This document shows, piece by piece, positions 22,404-35,159 of a stretch of DNA of 64,000 nt. Both the position numbers and the translations under genes were made by a program. The notes beneath the pieces were generated by a model, which had not been told where the DNA came from, searched no databases, and was given only the letters and a program-made list of their open reading frames with translations. Position 1 is the stretch's first letter; the number at the start of each line of letters is the position of its first letter. Source of the DNA: Euclidia mi (lineage: Eukaryota; Arthropoda; Insecta; Lepidoptera; Erebidae); contig OX123182.2 in assembly GCA_944739405.2 (NCBI GenBank), forward strand, positions 90,884,051 through 90,948,050, given 5' to 3'.

Positions 22404-22447
22404 ATAGTGCGACAATAGAGAGTACCTCTTGCAATTCAGACACTTTA

Positions 22448-25343
22448 ATGAATAATAAACCAGAAAGTACAAATAAGACTAATTCAAATAATTATAAGTC
22501 TAGGCATTCACGAGTTATAAAACTAGTTCATCAAAATATTCTGGGAATGTTGAATAAAGATTTAGAAATTGAATTGTTCATGAACGGTGAATACATTGAC
22601 ATTTTGTGTTTAACAGAACATTGGCTTAAAGATTACCAGTTCATGTGCAACTTCAATAACCACTTAGTTGGTAGTTCGTTCAGCAGACAAAATGCAATAC
22701 ATGGTGGATCGTTGATTTTAGTTAATAAAGAACTTAAATTTAAGAATCGTATTGACATTGTGAATTTTTCTGTTGAACGGACAGTTGAAATAGCCTGTGT
22801 GGAGTTGGAGCAACTTGTTGTATTAAGTGTGTACAGACCACCATCTTCCATTTATGATAATTTTGAAACTATCATGGATGATGTACTACGGAAGCTATGT
22901 CAACATAATAAATCAGTACTTGTGTGTGGTGATTTTAATATTAATTTACTAGAACAGTCTTTGAATAGCCAAAAAAATAAAAATTTGTTCAAATCATATA
23001 ATCTAGATTGCTTATTTTTGGAACCCACCAGGATAACTTCTACCACCTCTACTTGTATAGATAATATATTTACAGATATAATACCAATGAGCAAACAAAT
23101 AATTAACAAATTGACATCTGATCATTGTGGACAATCAATAACATTCGCTACGCAGTCTAAAAAAGTAGGTAGTAAAGAATTGACTGTGGTGCCAAAAACT
23201 TTGCGTCGTCTCGAGGGACTTAAAGATAGACTCACAGACACACTACCATATTTGTGCTATAATGAAGATCCTAATGAGTTGTACAATTCTTTCTTTAACA
23301 TGTACTGTACTATTTTCAACTCTATCTTTATCCCTAAGAAGATCTCAGTTGTTGGTACTACAACCTTCAGTGAATGGGCAACCACTGGAATTTATAAAAG
23401 TAGAAATAGGCTTTACGAGTTGTATGAACAGAAAGTTATTAAGAAAAATGATGAACGATTTTGTAAATATGTAAGTAATTATTCTAAATGATTCAAAAAG
23501 ATCTGTCGAGAAGCTAAGACTCTTTATTTAAAATCTAAAATTAAAAATAGTGAAAATAAAACAAAAACAACATGGGACATTATTAACAATGAGACTGGAA
23601 GAGTCAAGAATAAAAATAAGGACTACATTCTTCACTTTGATAACAAGGTATTCAAATCAGATTTTGAGGTTGCCACAGCATTCGAAAATTTCTTTACAGA
23701 CATTCCAGTCTCAATTACAAAGTCCCTGAACTCGTCTCCTAATGATGCCGAACTTCTATTAAAACAAAATGTCAAAATGTGTACCATAGGATTTAGTTTT
23801 ACTTATATTACCGAAAGAGATATTGTTAAAACTTTTAATACACTTAATTTTAAGAAAAAAACAAGTGATTTTTGGGGTAACTCTGTTGTGATTACGAAAA
23901 CCATAATCAATTCAGTAGCACCTGAACTTGCAATAATTTTCAATAGATTCATTGACTGTGGCGTGTTTCCTGATCTAATGAAAATTAGTAAAATAATTCC
24001 ATTATTTAAATCAGGTAGCACATCTGACCCCACTAATTATCGGCCAATATCTGTGCTACCCACTTTTAGTAAAATTTTTGAAAAGTTAATTCTAGACCAG
24101 CTCCAAATTCATTTTAATAATAATGAACTGCTTCACAGTAAACAATTTGGTTTTACTAGGGGTCGCTCAACAACCGATGCTGGTGTTGAGCTTTTAAATA
24201 GTATTTTCGATGCTTGGCAGGAGTCGCATGATGCTCTAGGAGTTTTTTGCGACTTATCTAAGGCATTTGATTGTGTTTTTCATGAAACATTGATCAGGAA
24301 ATTACATCACTATGGAGTTAAGAACACTGCTTTAGATCTTTTAATTTCGTATTTAAGTAACAGGATACAGAGAGTAGATGTTAATGGAAAACGTTCTATG
24401 GGTTCAGTGGTCACAATGGGAGTGCCGCAAGGTTCAATTCTTGGTCCATTCCTTTTTCTTATATATATATCTGCCATATATTATGAAAAACAATGAAGAG
24501 ATAGTGTTATTTGCTGATGATACATCACTTATATTTAAGCTAAGACGACAGCAATCAACTAATGACAATGTAAATGACGCTCTATCTGAAGTAGTTAATT
24601 GGTTTAGTGCTAATAATTTACTTTTAAACGAAAGAAAAACAAAATGTATTAGATTTTCCACACCTAACGTAAAACAAGTTGAAACCAATATACGGATGAA
24701 TGGAGAAGAGTTGGATCTTATAGATAACACCGTTTTCTTAGGCATAACTTTAGATTCTAAGTTACAGTGGGGCCCACATATACGTAAGTTGTCGAATAGA
24801 CTTAGCTCTGCAGCGTACGCGGTTTATAAGATTCGTCAGTTAGCTGATATAGATACAGCCAGAATAGTATATTTCAGTTATTTTCACAGTATAATGTCAT
24901 ACGGCATTTTATTATGGGGCAATGCAGCTGACATTCAAACAGTGTTTGTACTGCAGAAGCGAGCTATTCGTGCAATTTACAGTCTTGGATCAAGGCATTC
25001 TCTGAGGGAAAAATTTAAGGAAATTAAAATAATGACTGTCGCATCTCAATATATTTATGAAAACTTGATATACGTTAGGAAAAATATAAATATGTTTTCG
25101 AAAATAAGCGACATCCATAGTATAAATACACGAAATAAAAATAAACTTGTGCTACCTTTAACTAGACTGCAAAAAATCAGTAACTCGTATAAGTGTCAAA
25201 GTATACGCTTCTACAACAAAATTCCAGGCAGTATTCAGGCATTAAGTTTAAATAAGTTCAAAGTATTTGTTAAGCAGAGTTTGTGTTCCAAAGCGTACTA
25301 CTCAGTAAAAGATTACTTAGAAGACAAGAATGCCTGGGGTTGA
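22448..25343 (+). pseudogene. LINE ORF2: endonuclease and reverse transcriptase
   Basis: ATG at 22448, 44 bp after ORF1. An apurinic-type endonuclease occupies about residues 20-240 (TEHWLKD, YRPPSS, VCGDFN, SDHCGQ). The reverse transcriptase follows: a YRPISVLP motif, DLSKAFDC (catalytic Asp) near residue 600, GVPQGSILGP near 660, and FADD (24519-24530) as the catalytic pair, then thumb and a C-terminal region to 25343. It nicks the target and primes cDNA synthesis there. Two breaks: TGA at 23489-23491 (frame open on both sides) and a frame slip in the (AT)5 run at about 24459-24470, explained by loss of one AT unit. Otherwise intact, so this copy was active recently. Confidence 0.88.
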
Positions 25344-25740
25344 GTTTCTCCAATTTACACGCAGGCTAAAATGTCATGTAAATAGTATAAAATTATGAAT
25401 ATTTGACATTTGTAATTTATCTATTTTGTTATTATTTATATTCTAACATTCTAAAATGACATCAGATTATTTTTATTTACTTTAATAGTAATTATTGTAT
25501 TATGCTTTTGACATTTACAAATTGACATTCAATTATTTTATTTATGTTTGACATTTCCAATAACTTAAGTGACATTTAATAATTTTATATAATTATAATT
25601 TTTTTTTGACATTTTCAAATTGACATTTAATTATTATTATTTATTTAGTGACATTTTAATTAGATGACATTTTATTGTATAATTTTTATTATTTTAATAT
25701 TATTGTTTACAACATGTACTCAACCTTATGATAAAATGTA
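25344..25740 (+). other. LINE 3' UTR with repeated TGACATT words
   Basis: TGACATT and near forms occur about ten times between 25370 and 25680, spaced irregularly and separated by AT-rich sequence; the first clear copy is at 25404-25410. They are probably part of the 3' signal recognised by the element's own enzyme, or simply a degraded tandem repeat. The exact 3' end was not located. Confidence 0.5.
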
Positions 25741-27597
25741 AGGAGCAAGTACAATGCGGGAATTAGTAAACTTTTCAACTAATATTAGTGGCAACCTGTC
25801 TGGTGGCTTAGGCTGGCATGCTTATGCATACACCTACTGATGGCGTGGAGGCATAATGATTCAGGTCGTGCTGGCTCCCTCAATCAAGGTTAACGAAGAT
25901 CTGCATGCGCATTATTAATTTGGGAGTACTGTAATAATATTATTATACGTGTTGGGAAATAAGCATTGTGTATGAAACTTTAATTTTGATAAAAATTAAG
26001 TTAAACAACTATCTTAATATGATTGATGAAATCATAAGCATGTTTACTACCTCGTACAGCCGAGAAACTTATCTAAAGTAAACAGGAACTATATATCACA
26101 CATTTCCTATTACATAAAAATAGTCAGCATAATAAGACTATATAAAATCCATTCACACATAATAATGCTCTCGGTAGCCCATTTTATTTTTTTCTGTATC
26201 GTAAATCTGGAGATTATATCACATATCTAACCTTCTTAGCAGTATTCATCGTGAGTCGGATTTTCTTTGCGGTCGGGTGTGGCACTCAACGGCCGCTTGC
26301 GATAAAAGCCTCTTTGTGCACACCCTCTATACGGAGCTAGGGAATAACTCTTTCAATGCAAAGTTGCGCCCCGCGGAAAAGGGCGGTGTATGGATTTTGA
26401 GTACACACACCATCTTAGTACAGATCAAGTTTTGTTTAAGATTTGCTTTTGAGGTTTTCAGAAGATGGTACTTGAACTTTTCGGTCGGGTAAGGTGACTT
26501 GCGTATTATTTAATTCGCTGACTGTTAAATATAATTTATACGAAGATAGCTTAAGTAAGAATTTTAATAAATTTTGCAGTCTTAGGATTTTGGTTGGTCT
26601 CACATTTTAAACCGATAAATAAATGTGCTGCAAACCTAAATCTTACAAGTAGAATACCTCATCCGAAATCCATATAAATACATAAGTCCGAATGTTTTCA
26701 ATAGTTAATTTAAAACTGTGAAAATAACAGTCTTGAACATTTTGCAGATTTTCTATATTATACTGATATTTTAGTTCATATTCCACAAGGAAAAATTGTT
26801 TATACCCTTATAGTAAGCACTTCCGTGAGATTAATATAGTTCTGTGAATATGAACTGGTTAAGGTGTAGTTTATCTTACATTCAAGTCGCTTAACTAAGA
26901 AACACGTGCTCTAAATAATTAGGCACACACGCTCTTTGCGGTGGTCCTACATTGCTATCTCAAGAATCGAGTATTAGTAACTACTAGTACTGCTCCTAGT
27001 CAACATTTGTCGGCGACGCTCCCTCTCTTCGTGCTTTATTAAATTGAAACCCTACTCGAAATGTTATTTCCGGGAAAGATATTGAAAACAGCATTTGCAG
27101 TTTCATTTGAGTGTATTCAATTCGCGGCAGTAGTCGCTAGGAATTCTATCGTGTTGGCGATCTTAAACAGAACTGACAGCTCCGTATTGCACGTTTTGTG
27201 TTACGTAGAAATTAATAATCTTTCTTTATGTACGTGACTGCACAGTATTGGAACGCCGCTTGCTAAAATAAAAATATTATGTACAAGTTGAAAACGTATA
27301 TTCGTATTGGTGATCGAGAAATGTATTTAATTGGATATCGACATATTACGCAGATCCAGTTTTATCTGGATCCATCATTGGTTTCTATATTTAACGATTA
27401 TGGATGGTCATAATCTTTGATAATATTCAGTACACAAAACATTGTTATCAATTTCTTTTAAACTTTTTTATCCTCGATTTATTATCCCAAAAGGTCACGG
27501 AGCTTCGTACTTAGATGTCGTACGTAGTTATGGACAAAAACGCTACATCAAGTCATTAACCTTTATTTAGAAAAGATACCAAGACAAATATATTCGA
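25741..27597. other. Unassigned stretch
   Basis: No protein or RNA gene. 26230-26400 is less AT-rich (around 'gcggtcgggtgtggcactc') and may be a remnant of an unknown element. A small inverted repeat with ATCCAG/CTGGAT lies near 27354-27370. Confidence 0.3.
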
Positions 27598-27850
27598 CGA
27601 CCGGTTGGCGCCGCGGGATTGTAATCGACTGCTACGCCGAAGGTCGCGGTTTCGATTCCCGCTTAAGTCAAACATTTGTGTGCATTAACATGGATGTTTG
27701 TCTTGGTCTGGGTGTTTCTATGTATAATATGTATGTATTTACAAAAAATGTATATATGTATGTTTATCCAATGTCTAGAACCCATAGTACAAGCTTCTGC
27801 TTAGTTTGGGACTAGATTGTGTTGTATTAAAGTGGTAGGTAAATTAAGGT
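27598..27850 (+). mobile_element. tRNA-derived SINE
   Basis: A degenerate A box (around 'ggttggcgccgcgg', 27602-27615) and a B box 'ggtttcgattcccgc' (about 27647-27661) form a tRNA-like head. The body contains 'gtctgggtgtttctatg', 'gtctagaacccatag' and 'agcttctgcttagtttggg', ending 'actagattgtgttgt'. A second fragment of the same body lies on the minus strand at 47300-47362. No TSD found. Confidence 0.65.
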
Positions 27851-30800
27851 GGTAGAATATTATAATTATATTATAATTATTTGCAACGACTGTAAAAAAA
27901 ATCGCATAGGTTCACGTAAGGATATACAACATAGGAAGTATTATGTCAAAAGGGTTTTTGAAGAATGTGTGTCTCTGTTATGAAACCTAATAAAACTAAA
28001 TTGTCACTTACTACAAAGAGGCACTCAGGCGACACATAATAACTTCCTAACATAGAAGCTACCCATATATAGAAATCTTTATTTCTCTCTATTTTAACAG
28101 CCACTCGCGTCGGGTTTAAGCTTTCAAGCTCTCTTCAAAATATCTTTATAAGACTCTTGAAATTCCCGTGTCTAGTTGTGAGGAATAAATCCCACCTACG
28201 TAAAGGATGTTTGTATTATTCACTGTAAGGTTTGAGTGGAGAAAATACACTCTGCAATGTAGTTGTACTGTCCATTACATATTTTTAAACGTTACCAAAG
28301 GGGTATGTACTTTCTCATCAATTATGGCTACCGGACGTGATATAATAATGCATGTATGATAATAAAAAAGCTAAGACCATTTTTTATAGAAATGTTTGTT
28401 ATGACTGGACGGTCCAGAGATCGACGGCTTATTTCACAAAGTAATCTCAAATTTCTTTGCAAAACAAAACGAACCAAAAGCATTTTCTTGCTTTTTAAGT
28501 GACACACCAGCGTACTTTATAATTGTTTGAATGAAAAATATTAATGATACTGATAATAAAGTGCGTCACTGATTGAAGTGTTCGTTGCATTTGATTTCTA
28601 TCAGAACGCCTGTGGCAATACTTGTAATTTCCAAGAAACAAGCATAAAATGTTTTATTATGCAATAACTTATGCTTAGAGATTTATATTTGTACTTATTA
28701 TTTACAGACAAGCTTTTGCCTTATCTGTTTCTAAAATATTAACCTACTGCTATGAGAATAATAACAACACATTCAACCAGGAGTTAAACAGAAGTGGATC
28801 TCTCTCTGAAAAGAGTGAAAGTTTTACTAGGATATTGGGCTTTCGAAGGACACTCAACGAAATATTACTGGTAGGAGTAGTAGGTACTTACTACTGCTTT
28901 AAATTAATATTATTGTCTTTGCATCTTTTATTCATAAATCACAGACTAGTGAAACTAGTAGATATTAAATATCTGTGGTACGGAGCAGCGCTTTCCATAC
29001 GTTCTCGCCAAAATATCACATGGGCATACATAAAAGGTTTACATGTTAAAATACAACCAATTTAGTCCGTAATAAGACCGTAAAGGAATAGACTAACAAT
29101 ACTTTGCCACGATATTTTTTATCATTTTATATTCCAAAAAATAATGTTATTAATCGGCAGTTGGTAAATACGAATACATTTGCGAAACCTACGTTCGCGA
29201 GATTATAATATTGAAAAAGGGCCACAATAAATATGCCTAAGTAGTTAAAGCTATCATAAGTAAATATCGATAAGGGTAATTCTTCAGAGGCAATATTTTC
29301 GATGTCTATGGGAATATTTCTGTAACTAACTAACAAAAAGATCTCTATTTTTTTTGCTGTCCAGTTTAGCTTTATCCCTATCTTGGCCTAGTGATATATT
29401 TGAATTAATTTCAGTCTAGATACAAAATAAAAATATTTTAACCTCGTTCTTCTGATTCATATGACGTGTCCGCCTGCCATAAAAAAGTCGATGTTGCATT
29501 TTCCCTTTGTTAAATCAATATAAATTAATATATTATCGAGAGGAAATGAATAGCTCTCTTCTAAAAAATATATATTCGTTATAAATACCTTAATGTGTTT
29601 ATAAATAAGAAAATAAGAAGTGTCCGGCGTATAATACTGATTAATATGGCGTAAGCTGTATTTTACCGTACTTGGTCGGGTAATGATTATGAGAGTCTGG
29701 TTTCCTGTGCGGGGGAAGCCAGTCGTGTTACAAACGAGCTAGAAAGTGTACCTGGGGCTGGATGGCTTAGATCCCGGTGTTACGAAGGTAAATAGCTGAT
29801 TCATCTGTTCTTGGTTCAGGTGGCATGCTGATTGCAATGCCTACTTTATAAACTCTATTTTTTTTATTTTGCAACTTCAGTCTGCGTTTCGAGAGACGCC
29901 TTTAAGTTATAGATTTGTGTAGAAAAGTGTCAATACTAAAGTCTGTACGTATGATGAGTTATGCGTGATTGTAGGCAAAATCCTGATTCAACTGTGCCTG
30001 ATTCGTATAGTCAAAACAGCATATGTATCATATGACTGTTGAGTTGTACACAGAAAAAAATCAAACACAGAGAATAATATATTGTAGCAATTAAGTATAA
30101 TATTTTTTGTACCTAAAATAATTGGTTGTATTACAAATATTTGCAAGTTTTTTGTTTGCTATATTACAATATTCTCGGTTGCCTATAAAATACAACTTTT
30201 TAAAGTTTCAAAAGTGCTTTTCTACGCGATATTATCGATGATAATTATTTTTATAAAAATATTATAGTAATTGTAAAAATATATTTGTTTTCTTATTAAG
30301 TTTTTCATTTTAATTTCTGTTTCTGATTCATCTGGACACTAAATATTTGAACGTCAATATCTTGAAAACTACTTTATAAAAACGAGTCCCCCATTCAAAT
30401 ATATGTTCTTTGGTATACCTATTTTCATATGAACATGCATTACAGAGCTGAAAGTGAAATTAAATTTTGGCCAGATAAATCAGTCGAAGAATGAAATTTC
30501 GAAGTACTACCCATAAAATACCCAAACCGGCGAACTTTATAAAGACGGACCCGATTTTTATGAAAATGGAATATCTAAGGTATTAGAATTCACACCTTTC
30601 AAATGAATATACACTACTATTTTTTAATTAGTACAAAAACTTTAAGGATATATTAGCGAAGATATTATTATCATATATGTGACGTAAGAATTTCATAATA
30701 TCTATAAATAGCAAAGTTATAATCATTTGTTTTTTGTAGAAAATCTCACCTAAATCATAGACATATTTTACAATCCATTCACTACTTCATTTACTTTCCG

Positions 30801-31104
30801 TCCTACTCTTACGCATTCTTGCCGGTTGCACTTATAATTTAGGTAGCCTTAGACAATAAAATGAAGCAAAATAATAAGTGTAGGTAGTTGCTTTTTAATT
30901 TTCTAAATTCTACCCTCTCCTTCATACTTCATCCGGGCTTAGGACCGGCAAAATTTACCGTTTTATAAGTAATTAAATACGAAGGTATGTAATTAGAAAG
31001 CAAACACATATCAAAATAAAAGAAGGTATTCTGTAATAAAAGAAAAGAGTAACTTTGCCGTATTTATGAAGTTAAAATCATCTGCTATTTACAAATATTA
31101 TTTT
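27851..31104. other. Long unassigned AT-rich stretch
   Basis: No frame longer than 76 codons, and none resembles a known protein. 29690-29810 is somewhat GC-richer without recognisable content. Confidence 0.3.
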
Positions 31105-31190
31105 ATCATCATCATGTTAGCCTAGAGACGTCCACTGCTGGACATAGGCCTCCCTCAAGGTTCTCCACACAGACCGATGTTGAGTCACCC
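31105..31190 (-). repeat. RTE-type tail fragment
   Basis: 'catcatcatgttagcc' followed by 'cgtccactgctggacat' and 'aggcctccctcaagg' is the reverse complement of the usual lepidopteran RTE 3' end. Only about 80 bp remains. Confidence 0.6.
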
Positions 31191-31214
31191 GCATCAAATT
31201 ATTTTTTACTTAAG

Positions 31215-31600
31215 TAGGTATTATTTACTAAACTTACAAGTATTTCCATTGTCCTTCGAAATGTTCACCACCATTGTCAATACACAGACGGGCACGTTTT
31301 ATTAAATTGTTTCATAACGAGAGAAGTACGTTTATGTCTTTTCACTTCGTCAAAAGCGTTCAATATGCGCTGTTTTAATTGTTCGACACTAACCGGCTCA
31401 CTTTTGTACACTCACAAAAAGATGTTCATCGGTACACAGCTGCACTCGCGATTTCTCCACTCAAAAAGTACGCACGAAGCATAGCTACATAATCCCGTGA
31501 TGTGAACTGATAAGCCATCGCGTCGGGCAAACGTAGACAAACAATTAACTGTTACAGCGAAAAATTGGATGCGCTCACTACCGCTAGCAATTTAGCACTG
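31215..31600 (-). pseudogene. Decayed DNA-transposase C-terminus
   Basis: On the minus strand, 31390 to about 31255 encodes EPVSVEQLKQRI and a following helix. Then, in a shifted frame, come ARLCIDNGGEHFE-type residues, the pattern seen at the C-terminus of several insect Tc1/mariner-like transposases, where a Cys and a GGHFE-like motif end the protein. Upstream (31400-31600) coding traces are too decayed to read. I infer a transposon remnant; family not determined. Confidence 0.4.
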
Positions 31601-31894
31601 TTTGTCGCATCGGGGCGCGGTACGGGCGCAGAGGGACAGCGGGGAATTTATCAATGGAGCAGTTTACTACTGTTACTAATCATAGTATTAGGACGGTCAT
31701 AGTCTTAGTTATGCATTTACCAATTAATACGTATTTTTGTGGAAAGTTTTGAGACAGTTTTGGGACTTAGTGTTTTTATTTTTTAACTATATAAATATGA
31801 TCAGTTAAAGATACCCAGTGCCCCGTTAAATAAGTATACGGGCGGTCTTCCGTATCTTTTACCCGTACAAGTATACGGCATGTTACGTAATATC
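31601..31894. other. No feature recognised
   Basis: Mixed-composition sequence with no gene or repeat I can support. Confidence 0.25.
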
Positions 31895-32231
31895 TTCTTC
31901 TTCTTAGGCGTTACACTCTTGGCAGAGTGGTCGTAGTCGTCACATCTACAGCTGTGGCCTGCTTCACAATTCGACGCCACTCGTCACGTTTTTCGGCTCT
32001 TCTTGTGCATTCGTGTAGTGAGCGGTTGGCAGCGATCTTAATTTGGTCTGTCCACTTCATTGGTGACCTGCCGCGTGGTCTGGTGCCATCTACTTTACCC
32101 TGAACTACTAGTCGTTTTATAGACTGGTCTCCGCGTCGTGATACAATATGTAATATCATACCAGGGGAATTATTGGTGTGGTATTTTAAGAATTGACTAC
32201 GGAATCGTGATCTTTCGGAAGATTTTTGCAA
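31895..32231 (-). pseudogene. RTE-like LINE, C-terminal fragment
   Basis: An open frame of 106 codons on the minus strand carries GRSPMKWTDQIK, a form of the GRPxxRW-D motif near the end of RTE-type ORF2, followed by a WRRIV-x-QA end. The stop is followed by an (AAG)n run (31895-31910 on plus as 'cttcttctt'), as expected for a 3' tail. It is the extreme 3' end of an RTE element with the rest missing. Confidence 0.65.
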
Positions 32232-33189
32232 ATTTTAGAGAGAGGTGGGTGCTTAATGGATCTGCGATGCAGCCTTGATGTTAGTTTTTCGAGACAGAAA
32301 TACACATTTGACATCCATGTTTACTTTACATAAATTTTTTAAACATAATGGGGTATAGGTATTTTTTGCTTGATACTGTACTTACTTCGCTTTAGTTGAA
32401 AAAGGTAACTATATTATTTTTGACTGCACTGTCACCAAGGACCAATGTTTAGTCCCTATATAGACAAAACACCTACATTATATTTGTGTAATCCAAAAGT
32501 TCAGGTTGATGTGATTCTATAAGCCTTTTCTGTGTTCGTTATTATTTCCAACGTGACAACTATTCACAGCTTATCTCTAGAGCGAACACAATACTATATC
32601 GTTTTAAAAGCTTGCTAGCGAGGCAGGAGCTCTAGGGTCAGTGTGTACATACAAGTTTCTCTTTTCCCACGAGAGGCAACTTGCTATAAATGCAACATAA
32701 ACTTGCTCGGTACGCGATAGGCGTTGAAAATAAGGACTAACGTTAGAGCTTATTCAAAATGAAACTAGTTCAGTGCAAATAGCTCGCAACTATGTGATTT
32801 AACTTGCAGTTTTTGGTTTCATTTTACTTCAACTGTACGTGTTCATCGTTTGGTTAATGTAATTCGTGTGCGGTATAGCTGTCAAGTTCGAGTGATGTTA
32901 GTTTTGATGAACTGGTGATAATAATTGAAGTATATTGAGTTTGAAGCTGGGTCTCTTCGATACAATGAATAATATTACCTATAGTTAAGGAATATTATCG
33001 TACTATTGATAATACTTTTAAGGGCTTGCATTTTAAAGAATGATATCGTATGGATGCTTGGAAATACCTACAACTCATAGATTTTTGTATTATTTAAGGC
33101 ACTACTTACCACAACTAGCACATGTATAAAAAGCTTATTAGGCTCTAATACTATCAATCTTTCACATACAAATTGCCTACTTTCGTTAA
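32232..33189. other. Unassigned stretch
   Basis: No gene, RNA or repeat I can support. Confidence 0.3.
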
Positions 33190-33415
33190 TATTTTATATT
33201 TTATTTATTTATATTCGGATTCTGGTTTTAATACTTATGGGCGGCGGCGGCTTTACAATTATTTTATCAACGGACACCGAGCACACCAGACTCGGAACTA
33301 CAATTTATGGATCACACAACAAAGTGTTGGGTCACATGGGGAACGAACCTACTGTACTCGGCGCAGTTTTAAACAGCGGCGGGGTGACCGCTTACCATTA
33401 AGCCATACGAGTACT
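33190..33415 (-). mobile_element. tRNA-derived SINE
   Basis: On the minus strand, 'atggcttaatggtaagcgg' (about 33407-33389) matches an A box and 'aggttcgttccccat' (about 33349-33335) a B box. The body contains 'gatccataaattgtag' and 'gagtctggtgtgctcgg' and fades into AT-rich sequence near 33190. The intervening region is not a canonical tRNA, so this is a SINE head, not a tRNA gene. Confidence 0.55.
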
Positions 33416-35159
33416 TAAAAATTAAAGAAAGACATTCTAAATCGTTATGCAAAAAAAATTATAATTTCGCTTGTTTAATTATATAAAATAAAATATACCA
33501 ACTATTTCAGTCGATAAACATCCGGACTTTATGTATCGATGTATGTTTTGCATTCAAACCACATCATTATAGTAAATGGTAAAGTTGAACAACTTGTTAA
33601 TATTATTTTATCGGCTGACCAAGTACACTGATTTTTAATACATTGCTAAATTTGCATAAATGCATAGGCAATCAATTTAAAAGAGTATTATAATTAAGAT
33701 GATAATGATATAGAAAAGAGAGTTGTCGTAAAAACAAAGGACTTTTATCGCCCTCGTACGTGAAGGAAAACGTGGTCGTATTCTACGATTGTATTTCACT
33801 GCTAATACCATGCTCAGTAGTTACAAAGTGCTTAGCAACTGCCCTTTTCTAACTTGCAGCTGATCTGCGATTAAAAAGAGTACCTATTGTCTACCCTGTG
33901 ACCCAAGCTGCTTAAATTACAGCTAATTTTCAAGCACTGTAAGCTCTTAGTTAAGTAAATAGTTATGAAGTGCCGAATAGTCCTCAATAGCTGTAGTGTC
34001 ATAAAAGTAATAGATATGTGTCTCTCATAAACTTGGTTTATCATTTGAATGCCCCAACTATTCGGTACTATCGTTCTCTTGCACACAAGTTTATGTGTCT
34101 ACTGTTATTAGGTTTATAAATGAACATAACACAGAATAATTTATAGTCCCATACAAAACAAATCTTGGCAGTAGTAACGTGCTCATCGCAACTACTAGGT
34201 ATATGACTATTAAACCACACCTATCGCGCATCATAAAATATTATAGTGTTATTCGTATGCCACGCGCCGAGTAACAGCAGTGTTCAATCCATCATCATCA
34301 CTAACTTTTAATACATTACCGCCAAATACAGTGTCACTATCTCGCGTATCAAACCTTTAGGGCTCCATTTATTTTCACATACAACATTCTGCACAACATT
34401 CTCAAATACGTACAATATTTTCTCTAGCAACAATTTACATAATCAATACGACATTACGTAAACAAATTCTCATACAATTAACTCCATTGTAAAATAATCC
34501 ATTTGTAAATAAAATTAGACGAGACAAATTGTCTGTTCTGCTGAATAAAGTTAACATAATGACGATAAAGATAGGGCATAATTTTGATTCCGTTTGCGTT
34601 GAAGAGTCGAATGGTGAGTACTCGGTAGGCTTCGCGGTGAGAATGTTAAATATCGCGGTGGTACAGAATAAGGGTACAGGTGGACGTGGCCGCTAAAAAC
34701 CGATCCGTGAAGCGCGCACTGCGCCCCAGCGCGTATCAAACATTTATCATTCAGTTTACACGCGGCATACATTACTGTTAACTAAGTACCTTTTTAGTTT
34801 CACAGCGCAAAACTCCCGTTGACGTTTTTAAGTTAGGTCCACGGGCTTTTAAATATATAGAAAACATTTGTGGCTTTTTACGAAACTTCTTTCAGTGGTT
34901 TTACAAAAGCATGACTCTTGATTCTCCACAAGAGAGTCACTTAGGGAACAAACATATTTGTAACATCTTATTAGGTCCGAGAATTATACACATCAGTTTG
35001 ATGGTTCCTGAAATCCGCGCCTGCTGTATAGCACGGTAATGTTATTATGTAGGTCATCAGCTATACCTGGGTTGAAACTTGAGCTAATAAATCTAGGTTG
35101 GCATATGATAATGAAAATAAATTACTTATTACCGGCCCTCTCGTTACTGCACCTACATA
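33416..35159. other. Unassigned stretch
   Basis: Nothing recognised. 34560-34750 is somewhat GC-richer and holds a 73-codon minus-strand frame without known similarity. Confidence 0.3.

Larger units (their letters stand above)
20816..25740 (+). mobile_element. Near-complete CR1-group LINE with two ORFs
   Basis: A non-LTR retrotransposon with ORF1 (coiled coils plus SGNH-like domain), ORF2 (endonuclease plus reverse transcriptase) and a 3' UTR of about 400 bp with repeated TGACATT words. Damage is light: an uncertain start and one TGA in ORF1, and one TGA and one frame slip in ORF2. It is the same family as the older minus-strand remnant at 0.4-5.6 kb. I did not find target-site duplications or a clear poly-A, so both ends are approximate. 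Confidence 0.85.
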
